Made by a program: the position numbers and the translations under genes | DNA from: Betaproteobacteria bacterium UBA931 | Lineage (GTDB): Bacteria > Pseudomonadota > Gammaproteobacteria > Burkholderiales > Casimicrobiaceae | Direction: 5' to 3' | Assembly (NCBI GenBank): GCA_002293615.1 | Contig: DBDN01000019.1 | Span: 2,846 to 17,425, forward strand | Length of the DNA: 14,580 bases | Shown here: one piece after another, positions 1-8,183 of the stretch | Position numbering within the stretch: the first letter of the stretch is position 1 | How the letters are laid out: every line of letters starts with the position of its first letter | Notes under the pieces: model-generated | What the model saw: only the letters and a program-made list of their open reading frames with translations | Databases searched by the model: none | Told to the model about the DNA's origin: nothing

Positions 1-1020
1 TGTAGACATCATGGAGCCAAAGATGCCACCGTTGCTGATCGTAAATGTGCCGCCGGTAAGTTCTTCGATGGTAAGCTTACCGTCTTGCGCACGCTTGCCG
101 AAATCGGCGATCTGCTTTTCGATATCGGCAAAGGACAACTGGTCGGCATCGCGCAAAATAGGCACGACCAAACCGCGCGGGCTACCCACCGCAATACCGA
201 TATCAAAATAGCCGTGATATACGACATCGGTACCATCGATCGAGGCATTGACTACCGGAAATTTTTTCAACGCATAGACGGCCGCTTTCACAAAAAAACT
301 CATGAAACCGAGTTTGACGTCATGCGTTTTTTCAAATTTGTCGCGATACGCGGCGCGCAAGTCCATCACCGGTTTCATGTTGACTTCGTTAAACGTCGTC
401 AAAATAGCAGCCGTTGATTGCGATTGCACAAGACGTTCGGCAACACGCTGACGCAAGCGAGACATCGCCACACGTTGCTCGATACGCCCCTCCGGCGATG
501 CGCCGCTTACTGTCGGAATAGGCGCGATGGTCGGCGTTTTAGATTCTGCTTTGGGTTCCGATGCGGCAATTTTTGCCGCTGCCGCGACATCGTCTTTGGT
601 AATTCTGCCGCCACGGCCTGTACCCGCTACATCCGCCGCCTTGATGTTTTGCTCGTCCATCATCTTGCGTGCCGCAGGTAACGCCGCTACATCATCCGCC
701 TCTTTACGCGCCGTTTGTGCTGCTTGCGCCATCGGCTCCGCCGACGCTTGCTTTACGGTTTCCGAAACTGCACCCGCGGCAGCCTCGGTATCAAGAATGG
801 CCAACACCTGTCCGGCTGTAACGGTGGCGCCATCCGCTATCAGAATTTCAGTGATCACGCCCGCATCGGGCGCGGGCAACTCCAATACCACTTTATCGGT
901 TTCCAGATCGATCAGGTTTTCATCCCGTGCAACGGCTTCGCCCGGTTTTTTGTGCCATTGCACCAATGTCGCCTCGCTTACGGACTCCGGCAACTGTGGA
1001 ACTTTGATTTCGACTTTCAT
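1..1020 (-). CDS. sucB: Dihydrolipoamide succinyltransferase, E2 of 2-oxoglutarate dehydrogenase (3' end outside window)
   Basis: E2 core of the 2-oxoglutarate dehydrogenase complex. It carries the succinyl group from E1 on a lipoyl arm and passes it to CoA, giving succinyl-CoA in the TCA cycle (cytoplasm). I see an N-terminal lipoyl domain (residues 1-77) with the lipoyl lysine K43 in the motif ETDKVVLE, an Ala/Glu/Lys-rich linker, a peripheral subunit-binding domain (about 113-147, PAARKMMDEQNIKAADVAGTGRGGRITKDD), a second Pro/Ala linker, and the start of the catalytic acyltransferase domain from about 183. The frame is open through the left edge (340 codons), so the catalytic HxxxDG motif and the stop lie outside. 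The ATG at 1020 has the ribosome site AAAGGA, which touches the end of sucA only 11 nt upstream, so the two are co-transcribed. A branched-chain or pyruvate E2 is less likely because this gene directly follows sucA. Confidence 0.96.
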   Translation of the reverse strand, partial: MKVEIKVPQLPESVSEATLVQWHKKPGEAVARDENLIDLETDKVVLELPAPDAGVITEILIADGATVTAGQVLAILDTEAAAGAVSETVKQASAEPMAQAAQTARKEADDVAALPAARKMMDEQNIKAADVAGTGRGGRITKDDVAAAAKIAASEPKAESKTPTIAPIPTVSGASPEGRIEQRVAMSRLRQRVAERLVQSQSTAAILTTFNEVNMKPVMDLRAAYRDKFEKTHDVKLGFMSFFVKAAVYALKKFPVVNASIDGTDVVYHGYFDIGIAVGSPRGLVVPILRDADQLSFADIEKQIADFGKRAQDGKLTIEELTGGTFTISNGGIFGSMMST

Positions 1021-1031
1021 TTCACTTTCCT

Positions 1032-3899
1032 TTATTCTTGAATAACCATGCGTCCCGTTGCCAATCCGCTCGTCTTGACAAAGGCGTCTTCCACAAGCTG
1101 TTTTTGCTCGGCCATATGTTTGGATGAATATCCCACAGCTGGCGACGCGGCAATGGGCCTGCCGGCAAAAGCCAATATTTGGTCTTTGCTGATGTGCGAC
1201 GTAAAATAAGCGCGCAAACGATACCAAGCGCCCTGATTTTGCGGCTCCTCTTGGCACCACACTACTTCTTTGGCTTTGGCAAAGCGTTTTATTTCCGTCT
1301 CGAAAGCTTCATGCGGAAATGGATATTGCTGCTCCAAGCGCACAATCGCTACATCGTTACGCTTGTTGGTATGACGATACGCGTTTAATTCGTAATATAC
1401 TTTTCCTGAACAAACGATGACACGAGTCACCGCTTTCGGATCAGCATCGGTATCACCGATGACATTCTGAAATTTCCCGTCGCTTAACTCGCGTAGATCG
1501 GAAACCGCCTCCTTAGGGCGCAAAAGGCTCTTCGGCGTAAAAACGATCAACGGCTTGCGATAAGGCCGAATCATCTGGCGGCAAAGCAGATGGAAAATTT
1601 GCGCAGGTGTCGACGGTACTGCCACCTGCATATTGTGCTGGGCACATAATTGCAGAAAACGCTCCGGACGCGCCGAGGAGTGTTCCGGCCCCTGCCCTTC
1701 ATAACCGTGCGGCAACAGCATGGTCAGCCCGCATTTCCTACCCCATTTGACTTCGCCGGAACTAATGAACTGATCGATCACAACCTGCGCGCCATTGGCA
1801 AAATCTCCGAACTGCGCTTCCCAGATCACCATTTTATTCGGCGACGACGTAGCGTAGCCATATTCAAAGCCAAGCACGGCGTTTTCGGTCAGTACCGAAT
1901 CAATCACTTCAAACTCAGGCTGCTGCTCTTTGATGTGTTGCAGCGGAACCCAGATACCCGCATCCCATTTTTCGCGTTGCTGATCATGAAAGACCACATG
2001 ACGATGCGAAAACGTACCGCGCCCGACATCTTCGCCGGAAAGACGCACAGAATAACCTCGATCAAGCAGCACTGCATAAGCGAGATTTTCACCCATTCCC
2101 CAGTCGAGTTTCATTTCGCCTTCGGCCATCTTGCGGCGGTCAGCGATCACTTTTTCGACGCGCGGATGCAATTGGAAATTGGCCGGGACATCGGTCATCT
2201 TGAAACCGAGCGATTGCAAATGCGCATAATCAACCCCGGTATTGACAGGCTCCGTCCAGTGTTTTCCTTTAAACTCATCCCAGTTGAACGGTTGCGGCGT
2301 GTTGTAATTCGACAATATCGTGCTGTTGGTGTGCTCGCCGCGATCAAGCGCGTCACGGTACACCGTAATCATTTTATCGGCATCACCGTCTTTAATGACG
2401 CCTTCTTTGCTCAACTGTGTCGCGTAAATACCGCGCACGCCCGGATGCTTGTTGATCTTCTTGTACATCAACGGCTGAGTCACCATCGGTTCATCGGCTT
2501 CGTTATGCCCAAGACGGCGAAAACAGACCAAGTCAATGAAAACATCTTTGTGGAATTTTCGGCGATACTCAAACGCCAATTCCATCGCGTAAAGACAGAC
2601 TTCAGGATCGTCGCCGTTGACGTGCAGAATCGGCGCTTCGATCATCTTGGCAATATCGGTACAGTAAGACGTGCCGCGCGTATCACGCGGGTCGGAGGTG
2701 GTAAAACCGATCTGGTTATTGATGACGATATGAACGGTTCCGCCCGTGGTATAACCACGAGTCTGCGCCATATTCAAGACCTCCTGATTCACCCCCTGCC
2801 CGGCAATCGCTGCATCTCCATGAATCAACACCGGCAATACCGTTTCACCGGCCATATCGTTTCGGCGCCGCTGGCGAGCACGCACAGAGCCTTCGACGAC
2901 CGGATTAACAATTTCCAAGTGCGACGGGTTAAACGCCAGCGATAAATGCAGAGGCCCGCCCGGCGTAATGACGTTCGACGAAAAACCCTGGTGATATTTC
3001 ACGTCGCCGGACGGTAAATCCTGCGCCATCTTGCCTTCAAATTCGCCAAACAGTTGGCTGGGCATTTTACCCATGGTGTTGACCAGTATATTAAGGCGCG
3101 AACGATGCGCCATGCCGATCACAATTTCTTTAACGCCTTTGGCGCCTGCTTTCTGAATCAGAAAATCAAGCATCGGCGTTAACGCTTCACCGCCTTCGCC
3201 GGAGAACCGCTTTTGTCCAACGTAACGTTTATGCAGATAACGCTCCAGTGTTTCGGCAGCCGTTAAGCGCTCAAGAATGAAACGTTTTTCTTCCGCGTTA
3301 AACGTCGGGCGCGCCCGCGCGGTTTCCAGCTGCTCGCGCAGCCATTCACGCTGCGCTGTGTCGGTCATATACATGAACTCCGCGCCGAGCGTGCGGCAGT
3401 ATGTTTCGCGCAACTGTTGCAGAATTTCTTTGAGTTTAAGGCGCGGTGAGTTGTGCAATGACCCCGTCGCAAACTCGGTATTCATATCCGTTTCGGTCAA
3501 ACCGTATGAAGCCGGATCCAGCTCCGGCAACGGAATGACCTGCTGTCGCTTCAGCGGATCGAGATCCGCCTGGCGTAATCCCAGCATTCGATAGCGGCTG
3601 ATTAAAAGCTGAACGGCCGCCTGTTTGCTGGCCTGCTCAATATCAACCGAAGTTTTGGACGAAGCAGGCGCCGCTCTCTGGGGATGACGAGCCAACTCTT
3701 CAAAAGCCCGCACAATCGGCGCATGCTGAACATCCCAAGCGCCATCGCGAACCTTATCGAAATAATCGTGCCATTCTTGAGAAACGGAAGAGGGATCGTC
3801 CAGATAGCGCTCGTATTGTTCTTCGATAAAAGGCGCGTTTCCACCAAAAAGCAGGCTTGTTGCCTGGCTGTCTTTCATACCGCCGGGGCTGCCGTTCAT
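1032..3899 (-). CDS. sucA: 2-oxoglutarate dehydrogenase E1 component
   Basis: Thiamine-diphosphate-dependent E1 that decarboxylates 2-oxoglutarate and succinylates the lipoyl arm of SucB. Its 955 aa is close to the usual length of about 930-950. The N-terminal segment EEQYERYLDDPSSV matches the short E1 region that docks to the rest of the complex. Family blocks follow in order: GMAHRSRLNILVN, FNPSHLEIVNPVVEGSVRARQ, HGDAAIAGQGVNQEVLNM, NNQIGFTT, HVNGDDPE (cofactor/metal region), LGHNEADEP and, in the transketolase-like C-terminal half, GRGTFSHRHVVFHDQ. The ATG at 3899 is preferred: AGAGGA sits about 8 nt upstream, whereas the internal ATG at 3878 has no good ribosome site. It lies between gltA (58 nt gap holding a hairpin) and sucB (11 nt gap), all in the same direction. 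I see no frameshift or missing motif. Confidence 0.98.
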   Translation of the reverse strand: MNGSPGGMKDSQATSLLFGGNAPFIEEQYERYLDDPSSVSQEWHDYFDKVRDGAWDVQHAPIVRAFEELARHPQRAAPASSKTSVDIEQASKQAAVQLLISRYRMLGLRQADLDPLKRQQVIPLPELDPASYGLTETDMNTEFATGSLHNSPRLKLKEILQQLRETYCRTLGAEFMYMTDTAQREWLREQLETARARPTFNAEEKRFILERLTAAETLERYLHKRYVGQKRFSGEGGEALTPMLDFLIQKAGAKGVKEIVIGMAHRSRLNILVNTMGKMPSQLFGEFEGKMAQDLPSGDVKYHQGFSSNVITPGGPLHLSLAFNPSHLEIVNPVVEGSVRARQRRRNDMAGETVLPVLIHGDAAIAGQGVNQEVLNMAQTRGYTTGGTVHIVINNQIGFTTSDPRDTRGTSYCTDIAKMIEAPILHVNGDDPEVCLYAMELAFEYRRKFHKDVFIDLVCFRRLGHNEADEPMVTQPLMYKKINKHPGVRGIYATQLSKEGVIKDGDADKMITVYRDALDRGEHTNSTILSNYNTPQPFNWDEFKGKHWTEPVNTGVDYAHLQSLGFKMTDVPANFQLHPRVEKVIADRRKMAEGEMKLDWGMGENLAYAVLLDRGYSVRLSGEDVGRGTFSHRHVVFHDQQREKWDAGIWVPLQHIKEQQPEFEVIDSVLTENAVLGFEYGYATSSPNKMVIWEAQFGDFANGAQVVIDQFISSGEVKWGRKCGLTMLLPHGYEGQGPEHSSARPERFLQLCAQHNMQVAVPSTPAQIFHLLCRQMIRPYRKPLIVFTPKSLLRPKEAVSDLRELSDGKFQNVIGDTDADPKAVTRVIVCSGKVYYELNAYRHTNKRNDVAIVRLEQQYPFPHEAFETEIKRFAKAKEVVWCQEEPQNQGAWYRLRAYFTSHISKDQILAFAGRPIAASPAVGYSSKHMAEQKQLVEDAFVKTSGLATGRMVIQE

Positions 3900-3922
3900 T
3901 TTCTTCCTCTTGAAAAGTTACT

Positions 3923-3948
3923 ATCAAGCGGGCCAAAGCCCGCTTGAT
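3923..3948 (-). promoter_or_regulatory. Perfect 11-bp hairpin in the gltA-sucA gap
   Basis: An uninterrupted inverted repeat, ATCAAGCGGGC with its complement across a 4-nt loop, fills the middle of the 58-nt gap. In the gltA-to-sucA transcript it is not followed by a U-run (next bases AGTAACTTTTC), so it does not look like a standard intrinsic terminator. It more likely protects the 3' end of the gltA message or causes partial attenuation before sucA. The stem is seen directly; the role is inference. Confidence 0.7.
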
Positions 3949-3957
3949 TCAAAACAA

Positions 3958-5262
3958 TCAACGCTCACTAAGCGGTTTGACTTTCCTTGGTGTCGAACCG
4001 ATGAAACGCTGACGCGGACGACCAATCTTGTAATCCGGATCGGTCACCATTTCGTTCAACTGCGCAATCCAGCCCACGGTTCTTGCCAACGCAAAAATCG
4101 CTGTAAACAATTGTACCGGGATGCCCATTGCCTTTTGCACAATACCCGAATAGAAATCGACGTTCGGGTAAAGCTTTCTCGAAACAAAGTATTCGTCTTC
4201 GAGCGCAATTTTCTCCAGCGTCATCGCCAGCTTGAACAACGGATCTTTTTCCAGCCCAAGCTCGCCAAGTACTTCATGGCAAGTTTCGCGCATCAGTTTG
4301 GCGCGCGGATCATAATTGCGATAAACACGATGACCAAAACCCATCAAGCGAATGCCGGAGTTTTTATCTTTAAATTTCTCAATAAACTCGCCGATTTTTT
4401 CAACACCGCCCTGCTCTTGAATTTCATTTAACATGTTCAGGCAAGCCTCATTCGCGCCACCGTGCGCTGGCCCCCACAATGACGCCACGCCCGCTGCAAT
4501 AGCGGCAATTGGATTGGTGCCCGATGATGCGCAAAGACGAACGGTTGATGTTGACGCGTTTTGTTCGTGATCGGCATGGAGAATCAGGATGCGATCCAGC
4601 GCGCGCTCCAATACAGGATTGAGCTTGTATTCTTCGCAAGGTGTGGCAAACATCATGCGCAAGACATTGCCCGCATAAGACAGGCTGTTATCCGGATAGA
4701 TGTACGGCTCGCCTATCGAATATTTATAAGCCATGGCCACCAACGTCGGCATCTTGGCAATCAACCGTATCGCTGATCTTTCTCTGACCTTCGGATCATG
4801 AATATTCATTGAATCCGGATAAAACGCCGACATTGCGCCGAGCAAACCGGTCAGTGCCGCCATCGGATGCGCGTCACGACGGAAGCCGCGCATGAAAAAG
4901 TGCATCTGCTCGTGCACCATTGTGTGATGAATAATCAGCTCCGAAAACTTTTTGTGTTGTTCTTTCGTAGGCAGTTCGCCGTAAACCAGCAATTGACAGA
5001 CTTCAAGAAAATCGCAATTTTTCGCTAAGTCGTCAATGGCGTACCCTCTGTAAAGCAGTTCGCCTTTGTCCCCGTCGATATAGGTAATCGTCGATGAGCA
5101 GGACGCGGTTGACATGAAGCCGGGATCGTATGTGAATTTTCCGGTTTGCTTGTACAACGCACGAATGTCAATAACGTCGGGACCCATAGTACTTTCCATG
5201 ACCGGAAAGGTGGCATCGGGCGTCCCGTCGGAAAAAGAAAGCGTTACCGTTTTTTCTGCCAT
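3958..5262 (-). CDS. gltA: Citrate synthase, type II (hexameric, Gram-negative kind)
   Basis: Condenses acetyl-CoA with oxaloacetate to citrate, the entry step of the TCA cycle (cytoplasm). The length of 434 aa and the N-terminal beta-rich domain (about residues 1-60, TVTLSFSDGTPDATFPV onward) mark the type II form, which NADH inhibits in many Gram-negative bacteria. The catalytic triad is present: H267 in WGPAHGGANE, H311 in GFGHRVYRNYDP and D369 in VDFYSGI. HADHEQNASTSTVR is also intact. The frame can be read from an ATG at 5283, but that codon lies upstream of the strong ribosome site GGAGG. GGAGG sits 8 nt before the ATG at 5262, so I use 5262. It is the first gene of an operon with sucA and sucB, and a sigma-70 promoter lies about 45 nt upstream of the start. 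Confidence 0.97.
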   Translation of the reverse strand: MAEKTVTLSFSDGTPDATFPVMESTMGPDVIDIRALYKQTGKFTYDPGFMSTASCSSTITYIDGDKGELLYRGYAIDDLAKNCDFLEVCQLLVYGELPTKEQHKKFSELIIHHTMVHEQMHFFMRGFRRDAHPMAALTGLLGAMSAFYPDSMNIHDPKVRERSAIRLIAKMPTLVAMAYKYSIGEPYIYPDNSLSYAGNVLRMMFATPCEEYKLNPVLERALDRILILHADHEQNASTSTVRLCASSGTNPIAAIAAGVASLWGPAHGGANEACLNMLNEIQEQGGVEKIGEFIEKFKDKNSGIRLMGFGHRVYRNYDPRAKLMRETCHEVLGELGLEKDPLFKLAMTLEKIALEDEYFVSRKLYPNVDFYSGIVQKAMGIPVQLFTAIFALARTVGWIAQLNEMVTDPDYKIGRPRQRFIGSTPRKVKPLSER

Positions 5263-5307
5263 ATTCAATTCCTCCAAAACCAAAAAATTAGAAACATGAT
5301 TCCTGAC

Positions 5308-5336
5308 ATTTTAAGTCGGAAATCTTTCACTGTCAC
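5308..5336 (-). promoter_or_regulatory. Sigma-70 promoter of the gltA-sucA-sucB operon
   Basis: On the minus strand GTGACA (5336-5331) and TAAAAT (5313-5308) are separated by exactly 17 nt, and each matches the consensus at five of six positions. The predicted transcript start near 5301 leaves a leader of about 40 nt before the gltA ATG at 5262. This is sequence-based; no transcript data are available here. Confidence 0.65.
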
Positions 5337-5615
5337 ATCATTGGAAGATGTTTTGCCCGGCGTATCCGTTGAAAAAGCCTTCCCTATACTTCTTGCTCAA
5401 CCTGAATCGGGATTCGAAGAAGCCATCAAACGCTCTTTTTGAGAAGGTTTAAACACATCAAAACACTTGCTCCAACCTCTTTAAAAAAGCACAATCACTC
5501 ATGCCTTAGCTGTTTTTTAGCAAATTACTGTCGGGAACGCAACATTAACGAGACTAGGTCTTTTCTTCATAGCCATATGATTAATAATGACTTTTCCCAG
5601 AAGAGCTTCTTGCGC
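5337..5615. other. Divergent intergenic stretch between gltA and the NlpC/P60 gene; no gene seen
   Basis: The gap between the two divergent start codons is 353 nt (5263-5615). Apart from the gltA promoter I find no gene I can support. A 48-codon plus-strand reading frame from 5296 to 5442 overlaps that promoter and has no ribosome site. The stretch 5443-5615 is AT-rich and must hold the promoter of the NlpC/P60 gene. A TATGAT near 5576 could be its -10 box but has no matching -35, so I do not call a promoter. Confidence 0.5.
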
Positions 5616-6113
5616 ATGCGCCGCAGGTCGCTTATTTTTTTTCTTGCCGCAGGTTTCTGCGCAGCCTGCGGCAGCACGAAAAAACAGTTCATATCAAAAA
5701 ATACCGGTCAAAGGCAATTTCATGACCAACCGCCAACCGACCAAGGCCGCGAAGTCGTAATTTTTTCGCTCTCGCTTCTCGATGTCGGCTACCGTTTTGG
5801 CGGCAAAAACCCGGAAGCTGGCTTAGATTGCAGCGGCATGGTTGCCTATGTCTTTAACCATGCCATCGGCTATCGCATCGGCGGCAGCGCCGCCGACATC
5901 GCCAAACGTGGGAAATCCGTTCCCGTTGATCAATTACGTCCCGGCGATCTGGTTTTTTTCAATACCTTAAACCGCCCTTTTTCACATGTCGGCATTTACA
6001 TCGGCAACGGCCAATTTATCCACGCCCCATCAAGTAACGGAAGAGTTCGCACCGATTCTTTGAACAACAGCTACTTTGCTTCACGCTTCGAAGCAGTACG
6101 ACGGTATTTTTAA
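5616..6113 (+). CDS. NlpC/P60-family peptidoglycan hydrolase, probable lipoprotein
   Basis: Predicted cysteine peptidase that cuts peptide links in peptidoglycan (NlpC/P60 family, similar in layout to E. coli MepS/Spr). From the ATG at 5616 the product is 165 aa. MRRRSLIFFLAAGFCAAC is a signal sequence ending in a likely lipid-modified Cys18, so the mature protein should sit in the periplasm on a membrane. The lipobox is slightly unusual, with Cys at -3. The catalytic residues are visible: C72 in GLDCSGMV, H124 in FSHVGIYIGNG and H136 in FIHAPSS; the spacing matches the family. The frame stays open upstream to 5439, but an earlier start would bury the signal sequence, and AAGAG lies about 10 nt before 5616. 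An ATG at 5577 is a weaker alternative. It is divergent from gltA, precedes der, and has its own probable terminator. Confidence 0.88.
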   Translation: MRRRSLIFFLAAGFCAACGSTKKQFISKNTGQRQFHDQPPTDQGREVVIFSLSLLDVGYRFGGKNPEAGLDCSGMVAYVFNHAIGYRIGGSAADIAKRGKSVPVDQLRPGDLVFFNTLNRPFSHVGIYIGNGQFIHAPSSNGRVRTDSLNNSYFASRFEAVRRYF

Positions 6114-6144
6114 TGTTATTCCCAGTATATCTCCACTTTCAAAC

Positions 6145-6186
6145 CAAGAATCGCCCCATCAATTTTTTGAGCGATTTTTGTTTTGC
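6145..6186 (+). terminator. Probable intrinsic terminator after the NlpC/P60 gene
   Basis: A 10-bp stem pairs 6145-6154 with 6171-6180 (nine Watson-Crick pairs and one G-U). Inside it, TCAA/TTGA can also pair around a TTTT loop. The 3' arm runs into T-rich sequence (TTTTTGTTTTGC). It starts 32 nt after the stop codon and would insulate der from the upstream gene. Confidence 0.6.
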
Positions 6187-6202
6187 TTTTACTTCCCACG
6201 TT

Positions 6203-6231
6203 TATCTTTTACCCCAAAAGTTTGTTATCCT
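6203..6231 (+). promoter_or_regulatory. Possible extended -10 promoter of der
   Basis: TGTTATCCT (6223-6231) resembles an extended -10 element, 31 nt before the der start. No good -35 hexamer lies 16-18 nt upstream; the best, TATCTT, is poor. The location after a terminator makes a promoter here likely, but the exact site is tentative. Confidence 0.35.
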
Positions 6232-6261
6232 GCCGCTCGTTAGATCAAGAATTCGTTCACT

Positions 6262-7635
6262 ATGCTTCCTACCATCGCACTTGTCGGCCGCCCGAATGTC
6301 GGTAAATCGACCCTGTTCAACCGTTTGACGCGCTCGCGTTCGGCGCTGGTCGCCGACTTCCCCGGTTTGACCCGCGACCGCCATTACGGACACGGTCGCA
6401 TCGGCGAGCATGCATTTCTGGTGGTGGATACCGGCGGCTTTGAGCCTATAGCGAAAGACGGCATTGTGCGCGAAATGGCGCGGCAGACCGAGCAGGCAAT
6501 TGCCGAATCCGATCTTGTCATTTTTCTGGTCGATGCCCGTGAGGGATTAACAGCGCAAGACCACGCGATTGCCGACCAACTGCGCCGCAACCAGCGCCCG
6601 ATTCTGCTTGCCGTCAATAAGGCGGAAGGCATGATAAGCGAGCGCGCCACGGCGGAGTTTCACGAATTGGGTATTGGTACGCCTTACGCTATCTCATCGG
6701 CGCACGGCGACAATGTCCGTGAATTGATCGAAATCGTTTTTGAAAAAATCCCCGCGCCAATACACGATGGCTTTGAAACACCTGATGAAGACGCCGCCGC
6801 GCTCCAGGAAGAAAGCGACACACCCCAACCCATCAAAGTTGCCGTTGTGGGGCGCCCAAACGTGGGTAAATCAACATTGATTAACGCGCTGCTCGGCGAA
6901 GAACGTGTCATCGCCTTCGATCAACCCGGTACTACCCGCGATTCGATTTACCTTGATTTCGAATATTGCGGGCAACCCTTCACACTGATCGATACCGCCG
7001 GCGTCCGCCGGCGCGGCAAAGTCGTACAAGCCATTGAAAAATTTTCCGTAATCAAAACCTTACAGGCGATTGAGGATGCCAACGTCGTCATCCTGTTGCT
7101 CGATGCCCAACAAGATGTATCCGAGCAAGATGCGCATATTGCTTCGTATATTCTGGAAGCAGGACGGGCGCTGGTGGTTGGCATCAACAAATGGGATGGC
7201 CTGTCTTCCGAGCACCGTGACAACATCAAGCGCGAATTTGACCGCAAGCTTGGTTTTTTGAATTTTGCCAAACATCTGCACATTTCTGCTCTACGGCAAA
7301 AAGGCATGACGCAAATGATGGACGCCGTGCGCATTGCTTACGCCTCTGCCACCAGCAAAATGTCAACACCGCGATTAACCCGACTTTTACAGCAAGCCGT
7401 GGAAAAACAGCAACCGCCGCGCGCCCGGGGTGGTCGCCCGAAGTTGCGTTATGCGCATCAGGGCGGCAGCAACCCGCCAACGGTGATCATCCACGGCAAT
7501 GCGCTCGCCGATGTTCCGGCAAGCTATGTACGATACCTCGAGCATTACTTCGCCGATGCTTTCAAGCTCCAAGGCACGCCGCTTCGGGTTCAGTTAAAAA
7601 CCGGAAGAAACCCCTACGTTTCACAAAAAAAGTAA
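6262..7635 (+). CDS. der: Ribosome-assembly GTPase Der (EngA)
   Basis: Essential GTPase with two tandem G domains that helps mature the 50S ribosomal subunit (cytoplasm). The protein is 457 aa. The first G domain has GRPNVGKS (residues 9-16), DFPGLTRD, DTGG and NKAEG. The second has GRPNVGKS (197-204), DQPGTTRDS, DTAGVRRRGK and NKWDG. An acidic linker (about 172-192) joins them. A C-terminal KH-like domain (from about 360) ends in a basic tail, a site of rRNA contact in this family. The ATG at 6262 starts almost directly at the first P-loop, as in other Der proteins. There is no clear Shine-Dalgarno, only an AAGAA-like stretch. In many betaproteobacteria bamB lies just upstream of der; here it is replaced by the NlpC/P60 gene and a terminator. 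Confidence 0.98.
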   Translation: MLPTIALVGRPNVGKSTLFNRLTRSRSALVADFPGLTRDRHYGHGRIGEHAFLVVDTGGFEPIAKDGIVREMARQTEQAIAESDLVIFLVDAREGLTAQDHAIADQLRRNQRPILLAVNKAEGMISERATAEFHELGIGTPYAISSAHGDNVRELIEIVFEKIPAPIHDGFETPDEDAAALQEESDTPQPIKVAVVGRPNVGKSTLINALLGEERVIAFDQPGTTRDSIYLDFEYCGQPFTLIDTAGVRRRGKVVQAIEKFSVIKTLQAIEDANVVILLLDAQQDVSEQDAHIASYILEAGRALVVGINKWDGLSSEHRDNIKREFDRKLGFLNFAKHLHISALRQKGMTQMMDAVRIAYASATSKMSTPRLTRLLQQAVEKQQPPRARGGRPKLRYAHQGGSNPPTVIIHGNALADVPASYVRYLEHYFADAFKLQGTPLRVQLKTGRNPYVSQKK

Positions 7636-7682
7636 AAATGTCGCAAATTTATTGAAAAGCACAACACGCAACAAACCCTTCT

Positions 7683-7698
7683 TGCTATTATATATAAA
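7683..7698 (+). promoter_or_regulatory. Possible extended -10 promoter of hfq
   Basis: The der-hfq gap (170 nt) contains TGCTATTAT at 7683-7691, a good extended -10, within the AT-rich run TATTATATATAAATA. No clear -35 is present, which extended -10 promoters can tolerate. A TTGACA at 7712-7717 has no -10 at the right distance. Transcription would start near 7698, giving a leader of about 107 nt before hfq. Confidence 0.4.
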
Positions 7699-7805
7699 TA
7701 AGCATCTGCTTTTGACATCCGGTTATGAAAAAGGGAAGGAAAGAAACGGCGCACTTCGGCGCTGTCATCTGACCATATTGATGGCTAATTTTACGGGAGT
7801 TTTCT

Positions 7806-8072
7806 ATGAGTAATAAAGGGCAAATGTTACAAGACCCGTTTCTGAACGCGCTGCGCAAAGAACACGTTCAAGTTTCGATCTATCTCGTCAATGGGATTAA
7901 GCTACAGGGGCAAATTGAATCTTTTGATCAGTATGTTGTTCTGCTGAAAAATACAGTCACGCAAATGGTGTATAAACACGCCATTTCTACGGTTGTCCCG
8001 GCTCGTGCAGTCAGCATGCAGCAGCAACCGGCAGCACCAGCGGAAACAGAAGCCGCACCTGCCGATGCTTGA
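7806..8072 (+). CDS. hfq: RNA chaperone Hfq
   Basis: Ring-forming Sm-like protein that pairs small RNAs with mRNAs and affects mRNA stability and translation. The 88-aa product has the full core: N-terminal GQMLQDPFLNALRKEHVQVSIYLVNGIKLQG, Sm1 IESFDQYVVLLKN, and Sm2 YKHAISTVVPARAV with the conserved K-H pair of the uridine-binding pocket. The C-terminal tail (about residues 70-88) is Gln/Pro/Ala/Glu-rich and presumably disordered. The ribosome site GGGAG lies 6 nt before the ATG. It lies downstream of der and upstream of hflX, but a strong terminator hairpin follows it, so much of its transcript may be monocistronic. Confidence 0.98.
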   Translation: MSNKGQMLQDPFLNALRKEHVQVSIYLVNGIKLQGQIESFDQYVVLLKNTVTQMVYKHAISTVVPARAVSMQQQPAAPAETEAAPADA

Positions 8073-8121
8073 CCTTTTTGGCCAAAGTTTTCTTTCAGCG
8101 CCTGCCAAAAAACAACATTTG

Positions 8122-8159
8122 AAAACTGCGCATACCGGAAAACGGTATCGCAGTTTTTT
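8122..8159 (+). terminator. Strong intrinsic terminator between hfq and hflX
   Basis: A 15-bp stem with a single bulged C (8131) pairs AAAACTGCG and ATACCG with their complements around the 5-nt loop GAAAA. Six T residues follow (8154-8159). It begins 49 nt after hfq and ends 24 nt before the hflX start, leaving no room for a separate promoter between terminator and hflX. Confidence 0.85.
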
Positions 8160-8183
8160 ATTCGCTTAAAAAGGAAAATAAAT

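Noticed and set aside
527..1045. 172-codon plus-strand frame antisense to sucB
   Set aside because: Its Ala/Ser-rich translation is the mirror of the lipoyl and linker regions of SucB, which is unmistakable on the minus strand.
1650..2945. 431-codon open frame on the plus strand within sucA
   Set aside because: It is exactly antisense to conserved SucA motifs, has no ribosome site and no recognisable domain; it reflects the codon usage of the real gene.
5296..5442. 48-codon plus-strand frame between gltA and the NlpC/P60 gene
   Set aside because: No ribosome site, overlaps the gltA promoter, and the product resembles nothing I recognise.
5439..5615. 59-residue N-terminal extension of the NlpC/P60 protein
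   Set aside because: It would place a polar stretch before a clear lipoprotein signal sequence; the start at 5616 gives a normal family layout.
7712..7740. TTGACA at 7712 as an hfq promoter
   Set aside because: No -10-like hexamer lies 16-18 nt downstream (GAAGGA instead).
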